Source of the DNA: Batkoa obscura | Lineage: Eukaryota; Entomophthoromycota; Entomophthoromycetes; Entomophthorales; Batkoaceae | DNA: 64,000 bases | Reading direction: 5' to 3' | Assembly: GCA_030770535.1 (NCBI GenBank) | Contig: JASVEC010000015.1 | Span: 186,001 to 250,000, forward strand | In this document: in pieces, positions 11,805 to 23,286 of the stretch | How the letters are laid out: every line of letters begins with the position of its first letter | Position numbering within the stretch: the stretch's first letter is position 1 | The notes under the pieces: model-generated | What the model was told of the DNA's origin: nothing | What the model saw: only the letters and a program-made list of their open reading frames with translations | Database searches by the model: none | Made by a program: the position numbers and the translations under genes

Positions 11805-12060
11805 ATATACTTATAAAAAGTTGATAATTAGAATATAATATATACTTAAATAATATTAGATAACGATAAAAATCCCAAGTTAGAATTTATTTTAATAATA
11901 TCTAAATATTTTGGCTTTTAATATCTGCATGATAGTTTACACAGCAATTAGTTAAATAGATTATATGGAGGTATCTGAATTAGTTTCAGAATACTTGAAT
12001 TAATTTAAATTTTAAGCTTTATGTTATTTTTATTAAACACTCAATAAATATATAATATAT

Positions 12061-12159
12061 GGGGCTGTTTTTTTTTAGTTCCATTATTTTTCCGTTTTTT
12101 AAGCGCTATTTGAGTGGAAAGATTTCTGGTAAAATTCTTAAACAAAAGAACACATCCCC
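12061..12159 (-). mobile_element. MITE family 1 copy, abutted by solo LTR
   Basis: A near-complete ~99-bp copy in reverse orientation, with the core TTTTTTAAGCGCTATTTGAG. A solo-LTR-like element begins 3 bp beyond its end. The LTR target duplication CCCAC overlaps the MITE terminus, so the LTR inserted into the MITE end. Confidence 0.8.
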
Positions 12160-12161
12160 AC

Positions 12162-12625
12162 TGTGAAATCTGGTACTCAGGGTTTGGAGTCAAGAACAGC
12201 TATTGCTGGGTTGACTACACTATAGGTCGAAAGGTCTTAGTTTATGTGACTAAGATATACTTGGATTATGGGGAATAGCACGTAATAGGTTACAAGCTAT
12301 ATAAGACAAATAGAATAGACAATACTGATGTAAAATCTATGTAAAATACTATTAAGAAAACTTAGTGGCTTTATTAAATGTTGGAGATATCAGGGATTAA
12401 TTCAGTTAAAAAGCCTCGAACTATTATACTCTGTAAACTCTTTTATACTCTGAAAAGTATAAATATCAAAATGAGAAGATAATATTCTTTTGAATGGAGC
12501 TAGAAATTCTCATAACAAATCAAACTAAGAACATGGGATTGATTTCCTCTGAGCTCGAGAACACAACAGCTTAGGCGATTGTTATGTTATAATTAACCAT
12601 GGGACTGACAAAGCGATATTTCATA
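12162..12625 (+). mobile_element. Solo-LTR-like element (copy 1)
   Basis: A 464-bp element starts TGTGAAAT and ends in the near-complementary ATATTTCATA. It is flanked by a perfect 5-bp duplication, CCCAC (12157-12161 and 12626-12630). Three relatives of nearly equal length lie at 13398, 26223 and 56843. TG...CA-type ends, 5-bp target duplications and the absence of coding sequence fit a solo LTR of an LTR retrotransposon. The intact target duplication suggests a young insertion. A TIR-type element with short ends is the alternative. Confidence 0.65.
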
Positions 12626-12828
12626 CCCACATATAGTTGTTTGACTTTGTTTTTTATTAAAATAAAAACAAAGTGTAAGCTTTTATAACTAAACTCTAAA
12701 TCAAAATTTTTAAAAATTTCAATATAAGAAATACATTATATAAATATCATAATTCGTTTACATTGATTTTAATAACTATGTATAATAACTCAGAATTTAT
12801 GGAATTTTATAATGAAAGAAATACAGAT

Positions 12829-12927
12829 GAGGATGTATTTTTATATTCAAGAATTTTACTAACAAATTTTCCATTTAAATACTGCTTAAAAGATAGAAAA
12901 AGTAATGAAACCAAAAAAAACACCCCC
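12829..12927 (+). mobile_element. MITE family 1 copy
   Basis: A ~99-bp copy with both ends recognisable (GAGGATGTATTTTT and AACACCCCCA), followed by TATA. The core is diverged (ACTGCTTAAAA). Confidence 0.75.
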
Positions 12928-13128
12928 ATATAAAGTTTATTATGATTAATAACAAACTTAATCAACCAATGTATAAAATTAGTGCTTTTAAAAAAAACAA
13001 AGCATAAAAGCTAATAAGTATCATTATTATCAATTACAACTGGTGTTTTTTTGATAAATGTAAGATTTTTAGATTTAGTGTAAGTAAAAATTAGTATAAA
13101 AGTAATTATAATAATAAGATATTAATAT

Positions 13129-13227
13129 GAGGATGTTTTTTTTGGCTTTATTACTTTTTCCACCTTCCAAGCGCTATTTAAGCGGAAAAATTGTTAGTAA
13201 AATTGTTAGACACAAAAATACATCCCC
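13129..13227 (-). mobile_element. MITE family 1 copy
   Basis: A reverse-orientation copy with core CAAGCGCTATTTAAGCGG and a well-kept terminus ACATCCCCA followed by TA. Confidence 0.8.
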
Positions 13228-13297
13228 ATATGATAACTTATCATTAAAAATATAAAAAAATCGAAAATAAGCAAATCAAAATCGTTACATAATATTT

Positions 13298-13393
13298 GGG
13301 GATGTTTTTTCTGATTTCATCTTTTCCATTTTTTAAGCGCTATTTAGTGGAAAGATTGTTAATAAAATTCTTGAACAAAAAAAATCCATCCCC
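13298..13393 (-). mobile_element. MITE family 1 copy next to second solo LTR
   Basis: A reverse-orientation copy with both GGGGATG and CATCCCC ends. The second solo-LTR-like element starts about 5 bp beyond its end, the same arrangement as at 12061-12625. Confidence 0.8.
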
Positions 13394-13397
13394 ATTT

Positions 13398-13861
13398 TAT
13401 GAAACCTGGTTAGTCAGTGGTTGGAGTCAGAAGCAGTTCTTATTTGGTTGACTAGCTATAAGTCGAAAGGTCTTAGTTTGTGTGACTAAGATAGATTTGA
13501 ATTATGAACAATAGCACGTAATAGGCTACAGACTATGTAAGACAAATAGAATAGATAGTACTATTATAAAATCTACGTAAATTACTATTAAGAAAACTTA
13601 GTGATTTTATTAAATGTATGAGATGTCAGGGAATAATTCAATTAAAAGTCTCAAATTATCATATTTTAAAATCTCTTTTATACTCTGAGAAGTATAGATA
13701 TCAAAACGAGAGGATTAACATTCTTTGGAATGAAGTTAGAAATTTGCATAGTAAATCAAACTAAGGACGTGAGATTGATTGTCTCTGGATTTGAGAACAC
13801 AACAACTTAAATGACTATTATGTATTGGTTGATCATGGAACTGATAAAGCGATGTTTCACA
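13398..13861 (+). mobile_element. Solo-LTR-like element (copy 2, older)
   Basis: A 464-bp relative of the 12162 element, in the same orientation and alignable end to end (for example GTCGAAAGGTCTTAGT, TAGCACGTAATAGG and CTATTAAGAAAACTTAGTG). It is clearly more diverged than the other three copies and has no clear target duplication, so it is probably the oldest insertion. Confidence 0.6.
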
Positions 13862-14284
13862 TAAAAATAAAAATAAAATAAAATAAAATTTAATAAATTT
13901 ATATTGTTATAATAAATAAGCTATATTAAAGTTAAAGCTTAATGCTTTATATTTAAAAAATAACAAAATAATAAATAAAGAGCTTATTTTGACTATCTAT
14001 TTAAAATATTAAATTATAACTCAGTATATGCAAGAAGCTATTTAATCAGTTTAATATTTAAAAAGCTCTTTTATTTAAAAAGTTCATAGAAATCAATATA
14101 CAGGCAGATATAAAAGACTATTTCAAACCTTGAAAGTTTTCATATTATATATTCAAATAAGTTTACAAAATAGTAATTTAAATATTGAGCTTAATTTTTT
14201 TGCTGATTATTATAAAAAAAATAACTAATAAACATTCTAGAAATTTTTATGGTAGAAAAATAGTTTTAAAACAGTAAATAAAAT

Positions 14285-14323
14285 AAAAAATGGAAAAGTA
14301 ATGAAATCAAAAAATACATCCCC
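14285..14323 (+). mobile_element. MITE family 1, right-end fragment
   Basis: Only the right third is present: AAAATGGAAAAGTAATGAAA through ACATCCCCA. Confidence 0.6.
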
Positions 14324-14372
14324 AGATATTAACCAATTAATTGGAAAATTTAACATTTTTATTTACAAACAC

Positions 14373-14466
14373 GGAGATGTGTTTTTTTGTTTAAGAATTT
14401 TACTACAATCTTTCCACTCAAATAGTGCTTAAAAAATGGAAAAAATAAAGTCAAAAAAACACTCCC
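14373..14466 (+). mobile_element. MITE family 1 copy
   Basis: A near-complete copy (GGAGATGTG... to ...ACACTCCCA) with core AATAGTGCTTAAAAAATGG. Confidence 0.75.
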
Positions 14467-14507
14467 AAATCAACCCCAACTTATTTTATAAAAATAACAG
14501 AAAATTT

Positions 14508-15112
14508 AAATTTCAATATTTACTAAGCAAGTAATTTATTAAATAATAAAAAATCATTAAATGTTAATATTACTCAAATTATTAATAGTTAAATTAATAA
14601 ATAGCCAAAAAGTAAGTAGCTGTAATAATAAATATGAACTATTATTATATTATTTATATTATATAAGAATAATTAGTTTTGAGGCTGACTATTCCCTTTC
14701 ATACAGCTATTTATTAATTTAGTAACACATCAATAATGCAATTATAATATTAAAACAATTTGTTTATTTGATAGCAAATTTGGAATGTTGACTATGAAGG
14801 AGTTAATAATAAATATTCTTTAATAAAGTTTTATAAAAACATTTATTTATTTACATATTACAACTTTGGTCAATATCAGTATGTAGATTATATTAGTAAA
14901 AAAGCCTTGCTAATCCGGGAATTTCTATTAATCTAGTAAAAATTCTGTTAACTTACAATATAAATTATAGTAAAACAATTTAAAATTGTGCGGGTACTTT
15001 TGGTTTTAAAGAATTTATTTTTAGAGAATTCTAAGCAGTTTTAAAATATAAAAAATATTTAAAAATTGGATAAAAAAATGAAACTAACTCGGACATCTCT
15101 ATATGTATATTT
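14508..15112 (+). repeat. ~600-bp dispersed repeat, copy 1
   Basis: This stretch matches the reverse complement of 23958-24500 over nearly its whole length. Shared blocks include TTACTAAGCAAGTAA, AATAAAGTTTTATAA, AATTGGATAAAA and the terminal CGGACA/CAGACA block. Copy 1 is the longer, through indels and an extra AT-rich segment near 14840-14950. No ORF lies in either copy. The nature is unknown: a non-autonomous element or a solo LTR of another family. Confidence 0.7.
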
Positions 15113-16481
15113 TTATCCTTAATCAATAAAACTTACAATAAACAAAATTGAAAAATAGGTGCTTTAATACAAACTAGTCCATACGTTACACAAATATCAT
15201 GTTTAAATTAAGCTTTATAAACTAATTTTAGAGCTTTAGAAGCTTGTAATAATGGCTGCTAATTTAAATAACCTGCTTTTAAAGGTGCAAATTTAGATTA
15301 AAATTACCTATTAAATACAATTAAAAAAAACAAGTAAAATAAAAAACTAATGATTTAATATAATAAGTTAAATGTTTATTTTAACCCGATTTTTAAAAGA
15401 CAGCTTTGCTTATTAAGATAGTTTTATTTTTATTTAGCGTAAATAGAGTATATATCACATAATACTTAGATTTATTTTAAATAAAGTGTATTTTTAACAA
15501 TACCGAATAAATATAGTACGACCAATAGCATGTGTTGAATCTAATGCGAATAAAAATTTACTTTTTATATCAAATCAATCAATAAACCGAATTAAATATT
15601 CATTCCTATAATAGCCGTTTTTTATCATTACATTCTAGATTTTATAGATTTATAACATAGCTGTAAAATATTAAAAGAAACTTTGAGTATGAATAAATCT
15701 TATAAACCTTAATGTTACCTATCTTCATATCTAAAAATTTATAAACTAGTATGTATTTATTTACAATACAAATAGTATAATAAAATTTATAGATTTATTT
15801 ATACCCTCTTAACGAATATATTATAATCATCATGTGAGTGTGATAATTATCAATTTATTTGTAAGCCAATTAGTTTTTATATTATTTAAATCTTTACATA
15901 TTAAACACTGTGTACAATACTGTTTTCATAGTGCTACCAAATATTAGTTTTATTTTAGCCAATTAAAAATACTAAATAAATGTGACATATCCCTATCCCA
16001 GATTAGATGGAGAACAACTTTCGAAATTGATGATTCCAACATTTTTGATTCATATATAGTAATACGGCTCATCCTGACTTCTTAAATCGATCTTTAATTT
16101 GGGGTATTGTGAGATTAAAGTTGGTTTTGCTAATACATTGCTCCAATCATACTCTATTTCATAATGTAAAATTTAAATTTCAGTATCCTATTATTTATTG
16201 GCGTCACTTTCACTTGTGAATAAAAATTATAAGAATGATTGTAACGATACATCAAAATTTACATATTAGTAAATATTTACTCAATATAATTACTGAATAA
16301 GTAAAGTACTTAATAGATCCGAACTCATAGGAATTTAATTATTAAAAGTATCAAATTTACAAATCAAAATTATTTTTTGGTGAAAGTTTTGAGTTTTTTT
16401 GAAGTTTTTGTGATCAATCCTTTTTATAAAGCTTATCTTTTTTTTCTAAAAAAGAGAAAAGTTTATATTCTATTCAATTAA

Positions 16482-16497
16482 CGCGCCTTCGGGCGTT
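16482..16497 (+). promoter_or_regulatory. GC-rich UUCG hairpin in zinc-finger 5' leader
   Basis: The run CGCGCCTTCGGGCGTT can fold into a 4-5 bp stem closed by a UUCG tetraloop. It lies about 45 nt before the start codon of the zinc-finger gene and stands out against the AT-rich surroundings. The role is unknown; it could equally act as a palindromic DNA site. Confidence 0.35.
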
Positions 16498-16540
16498 TCA
16501 ATCATCTAATTTTGCTTTCTGTCTATAGTTTCAACCAACA

Positions 16541-17731
16541 ATGGATAAAAAAAAATATGATCGAAACTCTTCTCCGCCAGATCTTCCTACAACCTCACAA
16601 CATCAACCCAATGTACGCTCACATTCGTTTTCTCATAATCATTCTCCGATGATGATTACTAGTCCAAGTCAACAAACGCAATTTGTTTATGACCAAAGGT
16701 ATATAAGGCAAAGGGGCAGCGTTGATTTTGGTTCAAGGCCACACCCTATTGACCCACCAATTAATTATTACAATCCTCTCAATAATTATATTAGGACAAG
16801 AGATCATATTGATCAAATGGCAATTGATTCATGTAAGTCTTTGACAAAAAAGCTATCAATTTAAATATAATTATTGTTGATTTAATAGACTTCAAAATAA
16901 TAATTTATTAATATTATAATTTTAGTGACCTCACCAAAATCTGAGAACAATAAATTCAGTTATTACCAAAATGTCCCTTCACCACTTGACTTTTTACCTA
17001 AGCCATATATAAACCCAGCTGCAGAACTCCCACCGCTTAGATTTCGTTCCGCAGCTAATAATCCTGTCACCACTTTGCCACCTTTTAGTGAAATAGAATC
17101 TTTATCTGACCGTATGGATAATAAGCTTTTCATTAATAACATCCCCGCCGTTTATAATGACCCCCAGAACGCGCCAGTCATTTTTAATGATACTAATAAT
17201 GGGTCTAGTATATTCAATGATAACAATAAAGCTCATACCATCTTTGACAGTGCCAAAAAGACAATGAATGTCTTTGAAAACATTACACCTACATCTATTG
17301 TCTTTGATATCAACAAGAATGGATTAAACGTTTTTGATAATATTAAACCTGCCCCAATTGTCTTTGAAAATACGAACGCGAATTTTTTCAAAGATTCGAA
17401 GAGTATACCTATCAAGATCGATGAGCTCCGACCATTGCCTCCTAAAAAGATATTTCGATGTGAAAGATGTAATATGAATTTTGGTAGAAAGAATAGTTTG
17501 CGACGCCATGAGAAATTGCATACTGGTATCAAAAGCTTTCATTGTGAATATTGTAATAAGTCCTTCTCAAGAAGAGATATATTGTTACGTCATTATAATA
17601 GTACAAGATGTAAAAAAAGGGTGGAAAATTGTAATCAAGGAAATGAGAGTGTAGGATTGGCCCATGACGAGAATGTGATACCAGAGGACCCAAATGAAGA
17701 TAGAATGGAAGATTCAGAAGAGGAACAATAA
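16541..17731 (+). CDS. C2H2 zinc-finger transcription factor with internal 10-residue repeats
   Basis: Predicted exons: 16541-16832 and 16926-17731, giving 365 residues. The N-terminal half is rich in Ser, Pro, Asn and His and looks disordered. Residues ~173-252 form about eight tandem 10-residue units built on (I/V)F(N/D/E)(N/D), for example IFNDTNNGSS and VFDNIKPAPI. Two zinc fingers follow (C276 onward): FRCERCNMNFGRKNSLRRH with its H...H pair, and FHCEYCNKSFSRRDILLRHY, whose last ligand is Cys (RC), making it C2HC-like. The TGIKSFHC linker is close to the classic TGEKPF linker. The C-terminus is acidic (EDPNEDRMEDSEEEQ). It is probably a sequence-specific DNA-binding regulator in the nucleus; the target is unknown. 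Confidence 0.88.
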
Positions 17732-18540
17732 CTTTAGAAGCCTATTGTTTCCGATTGGAATTAAAAACAAATAAGTTGATTATATAGCTGGATTATTCTA
17801 GCATTGCAATTAGCTTATCTTCTTTCAATTGATGTCAAATATAATACAAAAGTTATTGTTTTTAATTGTTCTCGGGATCTTATTTTACTATTTAAACCTT
17901 TTTTTATTATTTGTCTCTTATACCTCATAATTCGTATACTCCTTAATTTTTTCTCTACCTCTTCTAGGTTTCATTGTTGTCTTAATGATTGAATTAGCGT
18001 ATTCAATTGTCATTTATTTCTAAATTTGTCTCATTACTTGTAGATAACAATGTTATGTGAATTATGTAAAATATTTTTAAATCTAAACATATATGTACAA
18101 TTAGTTAAGTAAGCAGGATTTTATGATATCTATTAAAATCGATCTTTACAATAAGCCTTTCTATATAATATATATTATTTCGATGTGATAGGTCTAAAAG
18201 GTAAGCTCAATTATTTGGTATTTACATATACTATATTGTTTTTTATATATTTGACATAGATATCAGGTCTTTCTAACTTAGATGAGCATTAAATATAACT
18301 TAAAGACGAAGATACTACATGATGTCATCGGATATAAAATAAGACCCGCTATGGATGGCCTACAAAGCCTTCATTCCTTTATCTATACACCTTTAGGGAA
18401 GGATGTATTTATATTAAGTTTGTATTGTTGTATTGTATATGATTATGTTGAAAAATAAGATGATATTACAGTCGTCAATAAAATTGTATCACATATTTAA
18501 GATAATTTAAACTTCAAATATAAAAAATTTAACACGTCAT

Positions 18541-18572
18541 AATAAATATTTATATATTTATATATTTATATT
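18541..18572. repeat. AT-rich microsatellite
   Basis: Repeated TATTTATA-type units, about five in a row. Confidence 0.6.
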
Positions 18573-21049
18573 GTATTTATTAAAATATACTAAATAAATT
18601 AAAGTGTAGTATTTTTATGATATAGTGTATAGCTATCCTATATCACGATGATTAAAGTATAGCAAAATATAGCGTATATTGACTTTGGGTAGTGGGATCG
18701 GAGATTTATAGGAAATTTATTCAAGATCTTTATAGTTTTTAAAAATAAACATGCTCTTCTATCATATATTTATTTCTGCCCTAGTTTTATATTTTGTTTT
18801 TTCATTCTGAATTGTTTCATACTTTTATATAATTATGACACTGTATAGTAAGCATACTTAAAACTTAAAATTTATCATAATTATTATAAGAATATCCACA
18901 CCAATAATTTTTAAATTTTAATCCCAATATATAAATAAATAACAATTAATTCGATTTAACTGGATAATATAAAGAACATGAACAGTATTGATGGTGCAAT
19001 AACATAGGTCCAAATATAGCTTTTTTAAGTTGTTGTGAATGTCGCCATTAATTCTTTAATTTAAATTAATTTTGTTCATACTTAAATAGGCTGGATTAAA
19101 TAGCCAATTAAAGTTTACTTATATACATTAAAGCCCATTTATCGGTTAATCTTACCTTCCCGCTTTAGCTTATTTATATTTTTTTCTTTTTCTTTATAGT
19201 GACTCGGTAAATAGTTACTAAATTCTTTAATATCACAACGTGTCAAATTTTAAATTTTAGACTATTTACTATACTATAGCGAGCTTATTTCAAATGACTT
19301 TTGATAAAAACACTTGAAATCAAAGTCGGGGTATATAGCGCAAAATGATTTGCACCACCTTTAAATTCCGTAGCTAAACTATATAAATATTTGTAAAAAA
19401 TTATAACTCTTTTGATAACTGTTTTCTAAATAACATATTATTCTTATTGTTAAAGTTCTTTTAGCTGTAAATGTTACTCAAATATAAACAACTTTTTCAT
19501 ACCTGATAGTTAATAAACAATTAATAATAATTTGCATTGTTATTTTATAATATTTTTATAATAAACAATAGGTTTTAAGCTATAATCCATCTACAATATA
19601 AACTATAGTTAATTAAAATAATTTAATACTATTGGTTATCTTTGTAATCCAATTTTTTAATTTGTAAGGAAATCAATAATACTAATCTCCTCTCGTTTAT
19701 ATAAATTTAAATATAAAAAATAAGAATGTCTTTTCTCTTTTTTTCCTTTTTTATCCAACGGCGGAATTGGAAAAACTATGAATAAATATTGAAATAAAAA
19801 GAGATCTGATATGAAGCTTAAAAACCCAAAGATGTGTTAAATTAATTAACATGATAGCTCCCAAAGTTTAATTATATACATAACCAAGCAATATCATACT
19901 TGTCTTTCAAGTCATTAGCCCGAAAACTACAAAGGTAAGCTATTTCAAACTACAGTTTCGGTAGCCTATAGCATTCAAAGTAAATATATACAGATAAATA
20001 AATGATATAAAGGTAGATTGAAAATTTAATAAATAAAAGACATAAAGATATGGATATTATCGTTAGAGTACAGATATTAAATAATAGTTATATTGAGTTA
20101 AATAGAAGTAAAGAGTTTCATTAGTGGTATATGTCTCCTAGGTTTATAGTTCACACGTTTTCAGTATATAGAAGTTGGAGAAAACAGGCATATTTAATAT
20201 TAAGTTGACATTAATAAAAAATGAGGTCCAATAAAAATGTGTTGAGACGTCAAAGAGTAAGTTTCTTTAAAAGAGAGTATTGATACATATTTATGAACAC
20301 ATAACAAAAATGTTTCATTGATGAATTTTCCTGAGTGTGGCATGAAGGATTATGGCAATCCTCTAAAGTTATTATAGTTGTGAAAATTAGACAAAAATAA
20401 TGTACGTAATATTCTTGAATCACCAAAAAAACGACAAGAAGGCCTCTATCCTTTCTACATATGATGTTTCGTATTCTCCTCTCACTTTCAATCTGACAGG
20501 TAACTATAGATATATTTAATGATTACGTGAAGTCATTAAAGTAACACCTTGGTGAAACTCAGGAGTTTAATCAAAAAACAGACGAAGGTACATTATTAGT
20601 GATCATAAATAATAAGTTATTAATCAATAGAAAACAAGCTTGTTGAGTTTATCTTTAATTTTTTCCGACATAGTAGCTATAAAAAGAGAAAATAATAGTT
20701 GTTTTTTGCAAAACATCCGACAATATTTATTAGGGCATTTTTTTACTTCTATGGATATGTGTATCTTTTTTATCTACCGCTGTTTTGAAGTTTATGTTTT
20801 ATTATTGATTTTCTTTGGCTTGGTTTTGTGAATTAATATGCAATAATAGCATAGATATAAAACAACAAACAGAAGCGAAGGTGTTGTCTCCAAGAGTGGT
20901 ATAAATAATAATTTAAATAATAAGATTTAACGAGCATTATTAAAAAAATAGAAAGGTTTGATCTTGGTTGATTCGTTTTTATGCTTTTATGTGATTATGC
21001 TTATTTGAACATATAAACATATACTTTTCATTAAGAAAAAAGTATATAT

Positions 21050-21146
21050 GGGGATGTATTTTTGTGTTTAAGAATTTTACTAATAATTTTCCCGCTCAAA
21101 TAGCGCTTAAAAATGGAAAAAATAATGAAGTCAAAAAAACACTCCC
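21050..21146 (+). mobile_element. MITE family 1 copy
   Basis: A well-kept ~97-bp copy with TA flanks on both sides (TATATA before, TATA after) and core AAATAGCGCTTAAAAATGG. Confidence 0.85.
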
Positions 21147-22593
21147 ATATATTAAGTAATGAAGGTATATTTAAACAAAGGACAGTCATGGGATAATAAC
21201 CTTAAGAAAGCAATGCCATTATATTTGTCAGAAAACAGCTTTTTTAGAACATCAGATTGCATATGTAAGTACATGATAAACAAGTGGCATGGAAATGTTT
21301 CGTTGATTTTTTATAGATTAATTTTTTATTTGAATTTAAACATTGCTTAGATTTAGTCCTCAGCATCCTCAAATCCACTTGTTGACGTTCCATTCATAAC
21401 ATTTTAAATCTAAGTTGTACTTGGATAGTTAAATGTTACACAAAATACACCGTTTTTGTTTTTGGTAAATTATCATACTCCTATGTATCAGCATTTTATA
21501 TGCACTTCATAATATACCAATCTATTCTCAAATGGACGGACTTAAGGTAACGTTTACAGTTTTATATTGACTATTCTATATGCAGAATAATTGATAGTTG
21601 AGCTAATAGAAACTACTTTTGCTATTTAGTCTCCTTCAACTTTTTCATAAAAATCTAGCTATCATGTTTTTAAAACCCATGTAATTTTCATACATGGGCT
21701 CTTATTCTAGATTATTAAGAAAATAGTCCATACAAATAAGCTTAATACACATCAAATCTGCATGTAATTCCACACTATTCTTCAGATCCGAATTTGTTGT
21801 ACTTTAGCACCTCAATTCATTAGTATAAATTAGAAGAAATACTAAAAGTAAGATTATTAAGGAAGTTTATACTATAAAGGTAAAAGCGAATTTATATGCC
21901 TCAAGCTCAGTTTTAAATTTTGAAAAAAACCAAAGGCTCGAATACAAAACATTACAACTTAAAAGCTTACCTAAGAAGCACCAGCTCATATAATGTAAAA
22001 GAGTTCATTTAAAAAAATCTAAATAATATAAAATAAAATCACAATTAATAAAGTTAAATAGAGCCATAATGATAATAAAACGGTTTACAAAATCATTAAT
22101 CTATTTCCTTTTATGTATTTAATTTAGCTATTCTAATAATTAGGTTTTAAATTTTAAATTTTTTTTAAAACGGTTTAAAATTACTACAAAAATCCAAATT
22201 CAAAAGTCAATTTCAGCTAATATTTAAAACTTACATTTACGGTTGTTATAACTTTTTTATGACTTAATTAACTGCTTATTTGGTTAAAAAAATATAGCTA
22301 AAATATGAGAATTAGGCTATCAAAATTATATATTTAGATAATTTAATAGCAAGAATTACTGCTAAAAAAGCCACAAAAGAGTTGCAACAGCTGTATTTTA
22401 AAGGCTTTAACATTTGTTTAAGTATAAATTAACTAGGGGTATGTTTTTACCAGTGTTTGCCTTAAACTAAAAACTAGAATCTAGATATTAAAATTAATAC
22501 TATAAAAACATTGATAATAGTACATAAATTAATAAAAAAATTCAAATAATCATCATCAACGTATTAATTTATTAACATATACTAATCCATAAA

Positions 22594-23286
22594 ATGGTAA
22601 AATCCGCTCCTTTCATGCTTGCTTTAACTTTAGCTTCGATTCTCGCCGTTCCAGTACCAAATAATTCACTATCTCAAGTTAGCGGCTCAGGCGCTATTGG
22701 GGCCGTTACCAATGGCGGAAGTGCTTCTGTAAGTTCGTCTTTCGGTTCAGCAGCTGGAAGCGGTTCTACTTCAAACTTTGGGACTACAGCAGGCATTGCT
22801 TCAGGGCCATATGCTTCCTTCGGTGCTAGCTCGAATGTAGCAAGTGGTACTGCTAATCAATATAGCAATGCTTTTTCATCAGGAAGCAATGCTATCTCTG
22901 GCGCCACTGGTAATTTTGGGTTCGTCAATGTAGGATCTAACTTTGGAAGTGGAAGTACTAATGGTTACGGTTCTAATGCTAGTTCTTTTGGTACTGGATC
23001 TACCTCAGGTGTTACCATAGGTAATGCCGGTTTTGGAGGTTCCACTGGCTTCCAAGCCTCTCAAGGTAATTACTTAAACTCATCTGGTGTCACCGGATCT
23101 GGAACTAGTTATGGTCAATCTCTTGGACTATACTCTGGTGCTAATTCAGGTAATGCTATAGGAGTCATTTCCAACGGAGCCGGATCTGTTGGGACTTCTA
23201 ATAACTATGGTTCATCTACCGGAGTTGGCATTATTGGTGCTGGTACTAACTTTAATGGCTACAACAATGCTACCCCTTATCACTAA
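22594..23286 (+). CDS. Gly/Ser/Asn-rich secreted structural-type protein
   Basis: A single-exon ORF of 230 residues. It opens with a signal peptide (MVKSAPFMLALTLASILAVP), and the rest is almost entirely Gly, Ser, Asn, Ala and Thr with scattered aromatic residues, in loose repeats such as SNFGSGSTNGYGS, SSFGTGSTSG and TSNNYGSSTG. No cysteine is present. Base composition is more GC-rich than its surroundings, as expected from Gly/Ala/Ser codons. The make-up is typical of cell-wall, adhesive or silk-like extracellular proteins; no GPI signal is evident at the end (NATPYH). I do not recognise a specific family. It is isolated, with several kb empty upstream. Confidence 0.8.
   Translation: MVKSAPFMLALTLASILAVPVPNNSLSQVSGSGAIGAVTNGGSASVSSSFGSAAGSGSTSNFGTTAGIASGPYASFGASSNVASGTANQYSNAFSSGSNAISGATGNFGFVNVGSNFGSGSTNGYGSNASSFGTGSTSGVTIGNAGFGGSTGFQASQGNYLNSSGVTGSGTSYGQSLGLYSGANSGNAIGVISNGAGSVGTSNNYGSSTGVGIIGAGTNFNGYNNATPYH

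Larger units (their letters stand above)
11649..16540. other. Repeat-rich gene-free block
   Basis: No gene is supported between the F-box-like remnant and the zinc-finger gene. The block holds seven copies or pieces of the TA-flanked ~100-bp MITE family, two solo-LTR-like elements and one copy of a ~600-bp dispersed repeat, all listed separately. The rest (about 15.1-16.4 kb) is AT-rich sequence in which I see nothing distinct. Confidence 0.6.
17732..22593. other. Long gene-poor intergenic region
   Basis: No convincing gene in ~4.9 kb. There is an ATTTAT-rich microsatellite near 18541-18572 and one MITE at 21050. Short ORFs near 20640 and 21159 lack codon bias, family resemblance or neighbours that would support them. 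The segment just before 22594 carries the promoter of the Gly-rich secreted protein. Confidence 0.5.

Noticed and set aside
11718-14466. CRISPR-like spaced repeats
   Set aside because: The repeats are ~100-bp elements with terminal inverted ends in both orientations and uneven spacing; the sequence is eukaryotic.
17233-17542. Minus-strand ORFs over the zinc-finger gene
   Set aside because: Antisense shadows of the repeat and finger region; no signal or family match.
19540-19640. Possible third copy of the ~600-bp repeat
   Set aside because: Only a short resemblance (ACAATATAAACTATAGT) in AT-rich sequence; too weak to call.
20640-21350. Two short plus-strand ORFs in the gene-poor region
   Set aside because: About 63 codons each, no family resemblance, and chance ORFs of this size are expected; no spliced partner found.
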